64,000 bases of DNA from Paenibacillus sinopodophylli. Its GTDB lineage: Bacteria; Bacillota; Bacilli; Paenibacillales; Paenibacillaceae. The position numbers and the translations under genes were made by a program. The DNA lies in assembly GCF_005930355.1 (NCBI RefSeq), contig NZ_VDBO01000001.1, forward strand, positions 2,602,107-2,666,106. The letters run 5' to 3'. The notes below the pieces were generated by a model. It did not search any database. It worked only from the letters and a program-made list of their open reading frames with translations, and was not told where the DNA came from. Positions 26,734-36,323 of this stretch are shown here, piece after piece; position 1 is the stretch's first letter, and each line of letters begins with the position of its first letter.

Positions 26734-27653
26734 GATTTCGCTGCCCCCTTGTTGCTCAATTTAAATTGCAGCAGCGCCAATCCGCCAAGAACAAGGAACA
26801 TCAGCACGCCAAGCGCGGAAGCAACCCCGTAATCCAGCCTGGTGAATGCGTATTTGACGATGAGCAGTGAGTACGTAAGCGTCGCTTTATTCGGTCCGCC
26901 GTCAAGCAATGCCAGCTGTGATTGAAAGCCCTGCGTCGTTGCAATTAGCTGCAAGAGGAAGAGCAGCAGAACCAGCCCGCGAATTGAAGGCAGCGTAATA
27001 TGCCAGATTCGGCGGAGGATGCCCGCTCCGTCGATCTCCGCCGCTTCATACCAGTCACGCGGAATGCTTAGCACCGCCGCCAAATAAATGAGCATACCAG
27101 AACCGAATTGCTGCCACGTTTCCATAATGACCAATGAGACCATCGACCAGCTCTTATTCGTTAGGAACGCAATCTGATCCGCCCCCGTCTGCGTCAGCAC
27201 CCCGTTGATCGGTCCAACCGGATCATAGAACCATCGCCACAAACCGTACAGCACGACCGCAGGAATGACATTCGGCAAGTAAGCCGCTACGCGCACGAAG
27301 CCTTGGAAGCGACGCAGTTCAGAGATGGCAATTGCGAACAGAATCGGTACCCAAAAACCGATTATGAGACATAAAAACATGTAATACAGTGTATTTTTCA
27401 CACTGATCCATACATCCGGATCATTAAAGATCGTCTTGTAGTTGTCCAGACCGACAAATGCATTGCCTTTGACAAAATCGATCGTATAGAAGCTGTAAAT
27501 AATCCCTTTCGTTATCGGCACCCACAAAAACAAAATAAATATGATGGCTGCCGGCAATAGAAACAAATAGCCTGAAATATGCTTTTTCCACCTGCCAGCC
27601 TTCCTCTGCACCTGGGTATCGAGCGGCTTGCTTACTGCTGCTGGTTGGTTCAT
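26730..27653 (-). CDS. Carbohydrate ABC transporter permease (MalF/UgpA/LplB type)
   Basis: The protein has 307 residues: a basic N-terminus, then six membrane segments. The EAA loop is EAAEIDGAGILRRIWHITLP near residue 205. It is the first transporter gene and is followed by the second permease with a 4-base overlap. About 105 bases separate it from the upstream response regulator gene. Confidence 0.94.
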   Translation of the reverse strand: MNQPAAVSKPLDTQVQRKAGRWKKHISGYLFLLPAAIIFILFLWVPITKGIIYSFYTIDFVKGNAFVGLDNYKTIFNDPDVWISVKNTLYYMFLCLIIGFWVPILFAIAISELRRFQGFVRVAAYLPNVIPAVVLYGLWRWFYDPVGPINGVLTQTGADQIAFLTNKSWSMVSLVIMETWQQFGSGMLIYLAAVLSIPRDWYEAAEIDGAGILRRIWHITLPSIRGLVLLLFLLQLIATTQGFQSQLALLDGGPNKATLTYSLLIVKYAFTRLDYGVASALGVLMFLVLGGLALLQFKLSNKGAAKS

Positions 27654-27759
27654 CCAATTTCCCCTCTTTTCTTTTCTATCGCTCTATATCATTTTAGAAG
27701 GAAGACAGCAGGCTGGTAATGTGCATATCTAAGGCAATGATAGCTATTTTTACTTCATC

Positions 27760-29097
27760 TTATTTTTTGTCATCCTTCTTCAGCTCACTAGGGCTCATGC
27801 CGTAATACTTCTTGAAGATTTTGCTGAAATGCTCTGGTGATTCATAACCGACCCGCTCCGAAATTTCATATCTTCGCAAATCCGTGTGAAGAATGAGCTT
27901 GCGGCTCTCTTCCATGCGGAGCTTTATGACATACTCCCATAGGTTATAGCCCGTGTCCTTTTTGAACAAATAGCTCAAATAATTCGGACTCACATGATTT
28001 TTCTGCGCCACCTCATGCAGGGTAAGGCCCTTCTGGGCAAAATGATTGTCGATATAGTCCTTTGACTTCTCCACAATGAGGCTGTTCTGCTCGCTTAGCT
28101 GCTCAGATGTCGGCTCTTGCGAATAAGTGCTCCAATTAAAGTCGCCGTAATAAAATACATAATGGTCACGATGCTCACGATTCCATAGAATCGCCTTATG
28201 CGCCTGCTCACCGAGCATGCTCAAGAACTCCATCCCGCGTATGATTTGGCTTATACCGATAACGACATGGAGCCCCAAATATTTGTGAATGTTATGGTGA
28301 AGACTGCGACCGATCATATCAAGCTGATTCAGCTTGTTCGCGCTTGAATCACCAAATTCATTCTCATCCCATTGGATGAGGACGCTGATCTCCTCATTGG
28401 GCGAATAGAAGGCGCTATGGTTCCACTCCTTATCGAGCAGTTCGTTGGCAATATTAAGAGCTGCATATTGCAGCAGACGCGCATCCCTTGCCGGAATCAC
28501 ATGATCTGGAGCGGTTAGATGCAGACGCAGCTTGATGACTGCGAAATATGGACCATTCAGCTTAACCGCATACCGATCATTGAGCAGTTTCGCGACCTCA
28601 TAAGCGTCGTCCTCTGTGCTAGTCAGCAGCCTATTAAACAGCTCGTTACGCTGCGGCAGCGGCTCATCCATATGGAAGTGTGCTTGCAGCTGTGATAGGA
28701 ACTGATTCTCCGTGGCCGCAGGCTTATCCATCTTAAGCAGCACATTCCGAACAGAATCCAGAAATTGCTCATTGCTCAGCGGCTTGATCATATAGTCCTT
28801 GGCGCCAAGGCGAATGGCCATCTGAGCATATTGGAACGTTTCATAAGCAGATATAATAATCGTTTGAACCCATGGTTTAAGCAGCTTGGCTTGATGCATC
28901 AGCTCTATACCGTTCATCGAGCCCATTTGAATATCCGTAATAAGCAAGTCAATTTCTTCGATTCTCAAATAATCGAGCGCTTCGTAGCCGCTGTGTGCAA
29001 TATAAACATGGGTCAGATTAATGCCGGAAGACGTAAGCAGGCTCGCCAGCCCTTCACAAATTAATGGTTCGTCATCCACGATCAATACATTATACAT
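27760..29097 (-). CDS. YesN-type response regulator (receiver plus AraC-type HTH)
   Basis: The protein has 445 residues. The receiver domain carries DDEP near residue 8, the phospho-acceptor aspartate in LLITDIQMGSMNG near 56, and a conserved lysine in DYMIKPLS. After a middle linker, two C-terminal AraC-type helix-turn-helices are present (TLHEVAQKNHVSPNYLSYLF and YEISERVGYESPEHFSKIFK). It partners with the YesM-like kinase encoded 36 bases upstream and probably activates the ABC transporter genes just downstream in response to an extracellular sugar. GGGAGG precedes the ATG. Confidence 0.93.
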   Translation of the reverse strand: MYNVLIVDDEPLICEGLASLLTSSGINLTHVYIAHSGYEALDYLRIEEIDLLITDIQMGSMNGIELMHQAKLLKPWVQTIIISAYETFQYAQMAIRLGAKDYMIKPLSNEQFLDSVRNVLLKMDKPAATENQFLSQLQAHFHMDEPLPQRNELFNRLLTSTEDDAYEVAKLLNDRYAVKLNGPYFAVIKLRLHLTAPDHVIPARDARLLQYAALNIANELLDKEWNHSAFYSPNEEISVLIQWDENEFGDSSANKLNQLDMIGRSLHHNIHKYLGLHVVIGISQIIRGMEFLSMLGEQAHKAILWNREHRDHYVFYYGDFNWSTYSQEPTSEQLSEQNSLIVEKSKDYIDNHFAQKGLTLHEVAQKNHVSPNYLSYLFKKDTGYNLWEYVIKLRMEESRKLILHTDLRRYEISERVGYESPEHFSKIFKKYYGMSPSELKKDDKK

Positions 29098-29133
29098 ACC
29101 GTTTCCTCCCGATTCTCTTTAGGTCCACTCCGC

Positions 29134-30936
29134 TCATTTCGGCCCCTCATTGCTGACTGGTAATATGATCGTTGCAGCCGTTCCGCCGAGCTCTCCACGC
29201 TTATAGCTCATTCCATATATATTGCCAAAATGAAGCTGGATTCGCTGATGTATGTTTCGTATACCGTAGCCTGCTATATGCTCAGGCTTATCCCCGCCTA
29301 TCAAGCGGTCAAGCGCGGCGTAGTCCACTTCCTTATGTCCGTTGTCTTCTACTTTAATCGTCACCCGCTCGCCTTCAATTACGGCAGATACGCGAATTTC
29401 GCCATCCTCGCCCATATGCTTAACGCCGTGAATGATGGCATTCTCGATGAGCGGCTGCAGCGATATTTTTGGAATCAGAATCTCCTTAGCTGCATCTGGT
29501 ATACTCCACAGTACTTGAAACTCATATTTATAACGCTTTTGCTGAAGACTCACATAGGCTGATGCATGCTCAAGCTCTTCTACGAGTGGAATCAATTCCC
29601 TTCCTCGGCTAAGGCCTATTTTCATGAGCTTCGATAAATCCTTGATCATTTCAGCCGATTCCGTATTTCCCTCCAGCGAGCTTTTCCAATAGATGCTCTC
29701 GAGCGTATTGTAGAGCAGATGCGGGTTGATCTGCTGATAAAGCAGCTGCAGCTGCGATTCCTTCTGCTTAATGTCCATATGGTATTTATAGTGAATGAGC
29801 GTATTCAGCCTGCGTGCCATATCATACAAAGCAGCAAACAATACGCCGATCTCGTCGTTCCGTCCTTTGCCCGGCGTCTCCGGCACAAGCTTGCCTGGCT
29901 CGTAAGCATGGACAAACTGAGCTAGCTTTTGGAGCGGCATCATGAGCGAGCGCCAGAAATAAACGATAACGATACATCCGAACATCATATACGCTACTGA
30001 AATCAGCTGAATGACGTTCTTTAGCTCGCTTTGCTGCTTCAATAATGAGCTGACGGGAATTTGATAAACAAGCTTATGATTCATGATACGGTTATAATTG
30101 ACCACGTAAATGAAATCATCCGTCATAATGTCAAAGTTGCCCTCCGCCTCCATCGTATCCTCGATTTCCATTTCGGGTGGCAGATCAAGTTCATTCCCCA
30201 TCAGCTCTGAATCCGTAGCTGCAAGTACGCGGTTGTTCCAGTCTGTGAACATGATTTTACCGTCAGGAAGCGAGACGGAGCTAAGCGACTCCACGATTTT
30301 CATATCCATCTTGGTCGCAACAAGCACACCAATGATACCGTTTCCAACTGTCACATTGTTAACTGCCCGAATGTAGGCAAGTGTATCGATTCTGGAGAGC
30401 CCTACATTCGTATTAATAATGTCCATATAGCCTTTGCTCTTGTGCTGGACGGCCTTATCGAACCAATCCGGCTTATCATTATCAGAAAAGAAGTATACCC
30501 CCGTCTGCATCAGCTGGCGCTTGGGAGCGAAGAAATAATAGTCATTCGGATCATAAATGTATAAGGAGTAATACACTGCCTCTCCGCCGTTCAGCGGGAT
30601 GGAGTTGCCGGCAAGCAGCTTGTCGACCTTATCATATTTGCGTACCCGTTCAATAACCGAATCACTCTCGAGAGGTATAAGCTGCTGCGTGATCGGGTTT
30701 TGTATGATCGTCGTCGTAATTTTGCTAATCGTATCCATATCCCGTTTGATGACCGTATAGTTTTGCTTGCTAAGCTCCACGTAGGCACTCGTTATATGAT
30801 CTTTGAGCAAATGCTCCGCTTTCATATTCCCGTACCAATGAAGCAGGAAAATTGGACTAACCATCACAAGAAACAATAGAATAAGCTGCTGCTTCACGTT
30901 CAGCTTTGTCATAGGATTGCTTAAACCCGTTCGCAT
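29134..30936 (-). CDS. YesM-type sensor histidine kinase
   Basis: The protein has 600 residues: one membrane segment near 16-36, a large extracellular sensor (about 40-295), a second membrane segment near 300-320, a HAMP segment, and a His_kinase domain with the phospho-acceptor histidine in LYQQINPHLLYNTLESIYW. A GHKL ATPase with N box PLIENAIIHGVKH and G boxes (GYGIRNIHQRI) ends it. These kinases sense oligosaccharides in plant- or polysaccharide-degrading Paenibacillus. GGAGGTG precedes the ATG. First gene of the kinase-regulator-transporter group. Confidence 0.93.
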   Translation of the reverse strand: MRTGLSNPMTKLNVKQQLILLFLVMVSPIFLLHWYGNMKAEHLLKDHITSAYVELSKQNYTVIKRDMDTISKITTTIIQNPITQQLIPLESDSVIERVRKYDKVDKLLAGNSIPLNGGEAVYYSLYIYDPNDYYFFAPKRQLMQTGVYFFSDNDKPDWFDKAVQHKSKGYMDIINTNVGLSRIDTLAYIRAVNNVTVGNGIIGVLVATKMDMKIVESLSSVSLPDGKIMFTDWNNRVLAATDSELMGNELDLPPEMEIEDTMEAEGNFDIMTDDFIYVVNYNRIMNHKLVYQIPVSSLLKQQSELKNVIQLISVAYMMFGCIVIVYFWRSLMMPLQKLAQFVHAYEPGKLVPETPGKGRNDEIGVLFAALYDMARRLNTLIHYKYHMDIKQKESQLQLLYQQINPHLLYNTLESIYWKSSLEGNTESAEMIKDLSKLMKIGLSRGRELIPLVEELEHASAYVSLQQKRYKYEFQVLWSIPDAAKEILIPKISLQPLIENAIIHGVKHMGEDGEIRVSAVIEGERVTIKVEDNGHKEVDYAALDRLIGGDKPEHIAGYGIRNIHQRIQLHFGNIYGMSYKRGELGGTAATIILPVSNEGPK

Positions 30937-31049
30937 GCTGACACCTCCGGCTAATAATTGTACTATAGCAAAAATATAAGGCTGCCTGTGTGGCTATTTC
31001 TACCCGTTTCTGGAAGCAGCGCCGACAACGATCGTAGAAATACACATAT

Positions 31050-31091
31050 AAAAAGCGCCGCTAATCAACATTAGTTGGTTAGCAGCGCCTT
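31050..31091 (-). terminator. Intrinsic terminator of the HD-GYP gene
   Basis: GGCGCTGCTAACC and TGATTAGCGGCGC arms, followed on the minus strand by TTTTT. Confidence 0.85.
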
Positions 31092-31103
31092 AGCTTGTCT
31101 ATG

Positions 31104-32120
31104 TTATGCAATTACGTTCTTAATGTGAATATCCCGCTCTTGGCTGAGATCGAGGAAATAATCAGCCAGCTTAATTAACGGCGTCTCGATGTTATGCGGG
31201 TTGATGTAGACGACCTCTCCGGCTCGTCCATCCGTCAGCAGCACTTGTCTGCCTACCAGCCGCTTCATCATGTTCTCTATAAATATGGAAATGATCTGCG
31301 GGTTTAGCGCGCCAAATTTCCCTTCGCTCATTTGACTGACAATCTCATGGAAGGACAACGGCTCATGATAGGGACGTTTAGAGGACATCGCATGAAAAAT
31401 ATCCGCTACCGATACGATAGAGCTGAATAAATCTATGTTTTCTTTCTTTATACCTAATGGATATCCATTGCCATCCTCGCGTTCATGATGCTGAAGTGCC
31501 ACTCTAGCGATACGCAAGCTTAAGCCAGTTGTGCCTTTTAGCAGCTCGTAACCGTATATCGTATGCTTCTTAATGAGCTGGAACTCCACTTCATTCAGCT
31601 TGCCAGGCTTGTTCAGCACCTCAAGCGGCAGCTTAACCTTGCCGACATCATGCAAAGTGGCCGCAAGCGACAGAATCGAAAGCTCCGCGTCATCTAGGTT
31701 CATCCATCTGCCTATCAGTGTAGATATGACACCAACACCAACATTATGCTGGTATACGTAGTCATCCTTCGCTTTCACAGCTTCGAATAGCTCGAAGATG
31801 TCCGGGTTTTTGGAAAGCTGTAGGATAGAAGGCAGCACTGCATTACGAATTTCCATTAACGGAACCTTCCGAGACACTAGAATCGATTCAAACAGCTCCT
31901 TGGATACACTGACCGTCTGCTGTACGAGCTCTCCAAGCTGAATAGTCGTTTCTGCTACCGGTTTATGATCAAACGTCGTTATAATCGAGTCTAAATCTAT
32001 CCGATGATTGATCATAATTTGAATAGATTCTTTGGTTAGGATAGAGTCAGCTGGTACGATCGTTACGCCATATGCATTCAAAATATCATTTTTCATTTTT
32101 TTCCCGATTAACTGCTCCAT
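31104..32120 (-). CDS. HD-GYP domain protein, probable cyclic di-GMP phosphodiesterase
   Basis: The protein has 338 residues. An N-terminal region of unknown fold (1-110) is followed by an HD-GYP domain: HNVGVGVISTLIGRW, the metal-binding HD in ATLHDVGKVKLP near residue 163, HTIYGYELL, and QHHEREDGNGYPLG containing the GYP triplet. The C-terminal part resembles other Bacillota HD-GYP proteins. Canonical HD-GYP motifs suggest breakdown of cyclic di-GMP; not proven for this protein. Monocistronic, with terminator at 31050-31091. Confidence 0.9.
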   Translation of the reverse strand: MEQLIGKKMKNDILNAYGVTIVPADSILTKESIQIMINHRIDLDSIITTFDHKPVAETTIQLGELVQQTVSVSKELFESILVSRKVPLMEIRNAVLPSILQLSKNPDIFELFEAVKAKDDYVYQHNVGVGVISTLIGRWMNLDDAELSILSLAATLHDVGKVKLPLEVLNKPGKLNEVEFQLIKKHTIYGYELLKGTTGLSLRIARVALQHHEREDGNGYPLGIKKENIDLFSSIVSVADIFHAMSSKRPYHEPLSFHEIVSQMSEGKFGALNPQIISIFIENMMKRLVGRQVLLTDGRAGEVVYINPHNIETPLIKLADYFLDLSQERDIHIKNVIA

Positions 32121-32224
32121 TGCTACACTCCCTCAGACTTGGCGCTTCCAAGATTTAGTTTACCATATCTTAAAGAGGAAGTAAGCGTTTATATTAGAAA
32201 AATGAAAGAAATATACAGCGTTTA

Positions 32225-34165
32225 CTAATCCGTCTCAGCGATCTTCATCCATTGCTCAAGCAGCTGCTCGAGCTTCTTTTGATCCTGTTCTTGAAGCTCC
32301 CACAGTCGGTTCAACATCACCGCATCACTGGCAGCCGCAAGCTGCTCCATCTCTTGGCTCGCAGCAGCAAGCTTCTCTTCCAGCTCGGCAATCTCAAGCT
32401 CAAGGCGCTTTAGCCCAATCGCTGCAGCGGTATGCTTTCCTCCAGCTGGCAGGCGCTCCACTCGTTTGACTTGCAAAGTATCTGGAACAGCATCGGTACG
32501 ACTAGCTGACAAGCCTTCTATCTTGGTTCCATCGTTATTATGCAGCTTATCCTTGCAATCGTTATAATTGCCGAGATGAGCAGCTATTCGTCCGTCTTTT
32601 AGCTGCCAAATTCGTTCGGCGATTCGATTGGTGAAGAAGCGATCATGCGAAATCGCCAGCACTGTTCCTTGGAATTGCTCCAACGCTTCTTCCAGCGCCT
32701 CGCGTGAGCGAATATCCAAGTGATTCGTGGGCTCATCCAGGAGCAGCAGATTCGGCTGCTTGCGAATAAGCAGTGCTAGGCGCAGGCGTGACCACTCACC
32801 CCCGGATAAAGTATGCAGCGGCTTGAACACGTCGGTACCATAAAAGAGGTAGCTTGCGAGAATACGTCTTGCTTCACCTTCCTCCAGCTTGCCCTCCTCC
32901 TTGAAAAAGGCCAATACGGTCAGCTTTCGATCCTCTACACGGTCCTCTTGTGCCAAATAACCGATCGTCAGCCTAGTTCCATGGACGAGCTCACCGCTGT
33001 CCGGCTGCTGATCACCAAGCAGCAGCTTGAATAAGGTAGTTTTACCAGAGCCATTATCGCCCATAAGCACAACCTTCTCTCCATACAGCAAGCTGCCTTC
33101 TGCGTTTTCTAGAAGGGTTCGCTGACCAAAGCGCTTCGTCACCTTCTCGAAGGTAATCACCCTGCGTCCAGAACGATCCAGCGGTGAAAGCTCGAAATCG
33201 GCTGTTTTACGCTCCAATACTGGACGCTTCACCCGCTCTAGCTTCTCCAAGGCTTTGCGAATGGAGGCTGCCCGTTTAAAAAACTTCTCATTAGAGCCGA
33301 TCCGTCCCCATTCCTCCAGCTGCCTAATCGTTTCCTTCATCTTTTTAATCTGCTTCTGCTGCTCTTGATACTGGGCAAACTGCTGAAGCAGCCGCTCCTC
33401 CTTCTCTTTCACATAGCCAGTATAGTTTGTATGGAATGCATGAGCCTCTCCATCCTCAAGCTCAATAATTCGCGAACAAGCTGTATCTAGGAAGTAGCGG
33501 TCATGGGATACGATGACGCATGCTCCTTCATATTGTCTTAGAAATTGCTCAAGCCACTCCATGCCGCGCAGATCCAAATGATTCGATGGCTCATCCAGCA
33601 GGAGCAAGGCCGGTCGAACAATAAGCTGCGAGGCCAGCGAAATTCGGGTTTGCTCTCCTCCAGAGAGACTGGCAAACATTCTCCCATAATACGAACGTTC
33701 AATCTGAAGACCAGTTGCCACTTGATCGATCCCTGTATCGAGATTATAGCCGCCGTCTCGCTCAAACCGCTCCTGCAGCTCTGCGTATAGGCTGAGCAAT
33801 CGATTCAGCGCCGCCTGATCCGATGCCACCTCAGCGCTCGACATCTGCTCCTCCAGCTCGGCCATTCGTTTTCTGCAGCTCAGCACTTCTTGGCATCCGT
33901 AAGTCAATACTTCATAAACGGTGAGCGAATCGAACACCACTGGAATTTGCGGCAAATAACCGATCACCAAATCTTTCTTCACCGTTAGCATTCCCTCGTA
34001 CGATTGGTCAGTACCTGCGATCAACCTGAGCAAGGTTGATTTGCCGCTTCCGTTGGCTCCGATCAGCCCTATCCGTTCCCCCTCATGTACTTGAAGCGTA
34101 AGACCATCGAACAACAAATCGGCAGCATGGTATTTTTTAACATCCTTTATATTAACAATAATCAT
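32225..34165 (-). CDS. ABC-F ATPase, probable antibiotic-resistance (ribosome protection) type
   Basis: The protein has 646 residues, soluble, with two ABC domains: Walker A GANGSGKSTLLRL near 36 and GDNGSGKTTLFKLL near 375, signatures LSGGEQTRISLA and LSGGEWSRLRLALL, and Walker B LLLDEPSNHLDL and LLLDEPTNHLDI. The inter-domain arm (KKMKETIRQLEEWGRIGSNE) would reach the ribosomal P-site tRNA. A coiled-coil tail ends the protein. There are no membrane domains, so it is not an exporter. Related VmlR/Msr/Vga/Lsa proteins dislodge macrolides, lincosamides or pleuromutilins; housekeeping ABC-F proteins (Uup, EttA, YdiF) are the alternative. The leader peptide and terminator upstream favour the drug-induced type. 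AGGAGG is 8 bases before the ATG. Confidence 0.85.
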   Translation of the reverse strand: MIIVNIKDVKKYHAADLLFDGLTLQVHEGERIGLIGANGSGKSTLLRLIAGTDQSYEGMLTVKKDLVIGYLPQIPVVFDSLTVYEVLTYGCQEVLSCRKRMAELEEQMSSAEVASDQAALNRLLSLYAELQERFERDGGYNLDTGIDQVATGLQIERSYYGRMFASLSGGEQTRISLASQLIVRPALLLLDEPSNHLDLRGMEWLEQFLRQYEGACVIVSHDRYFLDTACSRIIELEDGEAHAFHTNYTGYVKEKEERLLQQFAQYQEQQKQIKKMKETIRQLEEWGRIGSNEKFFKRAASIRKALEKLERVKRPVLERKTADFELSPLDRSGRRVITFEKVTKRFGQRTLLENAEGSLLYGEKVVLMGDNGSGKTTLFKLLLGDQQPDSGELVHGTRLTIGYLAQEDRVEDRKLTVLAFFKEEGKLEEGEARRILASYLFYGTDVFKPLHTLSGGEWSRLRLALLIRKQPNLLLLDEPTNHLDIRSREALEEALEQFQGTVLAISHDRFFTNRIAERIWQLKDGRIAAHLGNYNDCKDKLHNNDGTKIEGLSASRTDAVPDTLQVKRVERLPAGGKHTAAAIGLKRLELEIAELEEKLAAASQEMEQLAAASDAVMLNRLWELQEQDQKKLEQLLEQWMKIAETD

Positions 34166-34245
34166 CTAAAGAGCCTCCTAATAGATGAAGACCCTAACTT
34201 CCCCGTACAGCGAGCAATGTCGGAATCGTTCCCGGCATAACAAAA

Positions 34246-34274
34246 AGAGCCGCAGCAACAAGCCTGCGACCCTT
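34246..34274 (-). terminator. Leader terminator (attenuator) of the ABC-F gene
   Basis: On the minus strand AGGGTCGCAG pairs with CTGCGGCTCT across a short loop, followed by TTTTT. It lies between the leader peptide stop and the ABC-F start. Confidence 0.8.
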
Positions 34275-34299
34275 CGGAATGTACAGCTATCCGTCGTGG

Positions 34300-34443
34300 T
34301 TAAAGTAGGCGTCTTCTCGCGAATGGTTTAATCGTATAAGCATAATTAGACAGACTGATCCCGTTCGCGGAAAAAGCATGAACTATGCCAGCCATAGCAA
34401 TCGGCAGCTGGCTAATACGGTTATTGACCATTTCGTGATTCAC
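34300..34443 (-). CDS. Leader peptide (47 residues) upstream of the ABC-F gene
   Basis: GTG start at 34443 with GGAGG 8 bases upstream; 47 codons to a TAA at 34300. The peptide contains PIAMAGIVHAFSANG and ends KPFARRRLL. Three arginines in a row near the end resemble the R/K-x-R/K motifs at which macrolide-bound ribosomes stall in erm leader peptides. With the terminator at 34246-34274 it forms a ribosome-mediated attenuation layout like that of drug-induced ABC-F and erm genes. The alternative is a free-standing small protein. Confidence 0.7.
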   Translation of the reverse strand: MNHEMVNNRISQLPIAMAGIVHAFSANGISLSNYAYTIKPFARRRLL

Positions 34444-34522
34444 CTACTTCACCTCCCTTTACGTTCGTTTCTTAAAAATAACATATAAATAAGTGGTCAC
34501 GCAACCGCTAGTTTTAATCGCA

Positions 34523-36085
34523 TTATCGATTTGCGCGTAAATACTGGCTCCAGAGCTCTGACTGTTCCTTCGTCATTGCCCCTGTAATGCTTGAGAAATC
34601 CACCTTCTGTACAAATTGTTTTTTGAGCAAGTTGAACTGTGCATATGAACCCGTAAACTTTCGGAGGTTCGGAAGACTCGTTGCCTCAAGCAACTGACCG
34701 ATTTGTTCGCTTCCTTGCAGCTCTAAGCTTCGTAGGCTGCTCAATTGTGCAATTGCTGAGAAATCAGCCACAGACACTTGTTCTAGCTTCAGCTCCTCCA
34801 GCTTCACGCATCCGCTGAGGAATTGAAGGTCAGCAAGATTCATGTCTTTCAAATGCAAAGCCTTCAAGCTTTTTAGTTTTCCGATGATAGGAAGTTCAGA
34901 CATTGCACCTGCTTCAATTGCTTCGATCGACAGCTCTTGCAGCTGTTTAATTTGCGACAATGCTCGAAGCTGCTCTGCTCCCACACCAGATACGGACAGT
35001 ATGCGTAATGCCCTCATCTGTCTGAGCGGAGAAAAATCTCGCACTGCTGCACCTTCTAGCTGCAGCTCCTTGAGCTTAGGGAGCTCTTCCAGCGGTGATA
35101 TGTCTTCAACATTCGTCTTCGCTATATTCAGAAACTGCAAATGCCGCAGACTAGCGAGCGGTTTAATATCCGATACCGGATTCCCTCCAAGGTAAAGCAC
35201 CTTCAGTTGATCACAGCCGCGCAGCGGTTCAATATCTACAATTGCATTAGCGGTTAGCACAAGCTCTCGCACCTCAGTACATCGGCTAAGCGGAGTCGCA
35301 TCCGTTATGCCTTCCCGGATCAGATAGAGCTGCTTTATTTTGACAAAAGCTTCGGCTGAAGCAGCTTTGCTTTCGACCCGCGCCCTCCACTCCTCGCTAA
35401 GCGAATGTTCCCATACCTCGAGCTGCACATGCGATTTATGCTCTTCCTCTTGCGAATGATAGAGAGGCAGCTTGAAAGAACGGACAGCATCAAGGAAATG
35501 ACCGACTCCCTGCTCACCGTACATCCAATAGACGTATTCCTCATCATTGTCCACCTTGTAGTTGCCGCTTTTAACCGTGTCGCACATAAATCGCATCAAA
35601 TCTGCTAGACGATTGGCAATGACATATTTGGTTTCCTCATCCCGTCCGAAATTAATGACCTGTCCGCTAATGCCTTCATCATCCGGGTCTACATCGATGC
35701 CTAGGTGATTGCCCCCGCCATCCTCCGCTATTGGCAGCCATCCGAGGTTGATATATTTCTCCTTAATCCATCCCGTTGGAATGGAGAAATGATTGCCTTC
35801 CTCCCCGTAATCCACATTCAGCTTCGACCAAATCTGCCATTCCGCGACTAACTCATTAAGACTTAGGAATCGAAGTCCGAAAAACAAACCGACACCCATT
35901 CGTTTCTCACCATTAAATGCCAAATATAGTTGTCTAAGATCATCAGAAAAGGTCACACCGATATGCTGCTCCGCAGCAGCAATCTGATCCGGCGTTGCAG
36001 GTGCTTCTAAGGATTCAGCAAGCTGAGGAAGCCTCGTCTCCAATAATGCAAGCAGCTCTCTCAAATAGGTAGTAATCAAGTTCAT
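34523..36085 (-). CDS. SMI1/KNR4 domain protein with leucine-rich repeats
   Basis: The protein has 520 residues. The N-terminal 200 residues form an SMI1/KNR4 (SUKH) domain (ATPDQIAAAEQHIGVTFSDD, LYLAFNGEKR, then GNHLGIDVDPDDEG). From about 260 to 500 come about ten 21-23-residue leucine-rich repeats of the internalin-like type (LKVLYLGGNPVSDIKPLASL, LQFLNIAKTNVEDISPLEEL). SUKH domains often serve as immunity proteins to bacterial toxins or as scaffold proteins; LRRs mediate binding. There is no signal peptide, so it is cytoplasmic. No toxin gene is adjacent. Role not established. Confidence 0.85.
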   Translation of the reverse strand: MNLITTYLRELLALLETRLPQLAESLEAPATPDQIAAAEQHIGVTFSDDLRQLYLAFNGEKRMGVGLFFGLRFLSLNELVAEWQIWSKLNVDYGEEGNHFSIPTGWIKEKYINLGWLPIAEDGGGNHLGIDVDPDDEGISGQVINFGRDEETKYVIANRLADLMRFMCDTVKSGNYKVDNDEEYVYWMYGEQGVGHFLDAVRSFKLPLYHSQEEEHKSHVQLEVWEHSLSEEWRARVESKAASAEAFVKIKQLYLIREGITDATPLSRCTEVRELVLTANAIVDIEPLRGCDQLKVLYLGGNPVSDIKPLASLRHLQFLNIAKTNVEDISPLEELPKLKELQLEGAAVRDFSPLRQMRALRILSVSGVGAEQLRALSQIKQLQELSIEAIEAGAMSELPIIGKLKSLKALHLKDMNLADLQFLSGCVKLEELKLEQVSVADFSAIAQLSSLRSLELQGSEQIGQLLEATSLPNLRKFTGSYAQFNLLKKQFVQKVDFSSITGAMTKEQSELWSQYLRANR

Positions 36086-36323
36086 ATCCCCCTCTTCTGA
36101 TCAACCATTTCATGATGTATAAAGTCATCTTCTTATACCCATATTCATAGAAAAAATAGCATGAATTATCCGAAATGTATCAAAAATATACAATTGAAGC
36201 AAGCTGCTTTATCGTGTACCATTACCGCAATCACGCCTATGCTTTATCTTTTTTTCCTTTTTATGCATAAAAGAATAAGGTTTGCACATCCTATCCCAAG
36301 ATCGTTATAACTGGGAGGATACT

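Noticed and set aside
36282..36310. TTGCAC-N17-TTATAA as a promoter of sodC
   Set aside because: A start from here would fall in the ribosome binding site of sodC and leave no leader; coincidental match more likely.
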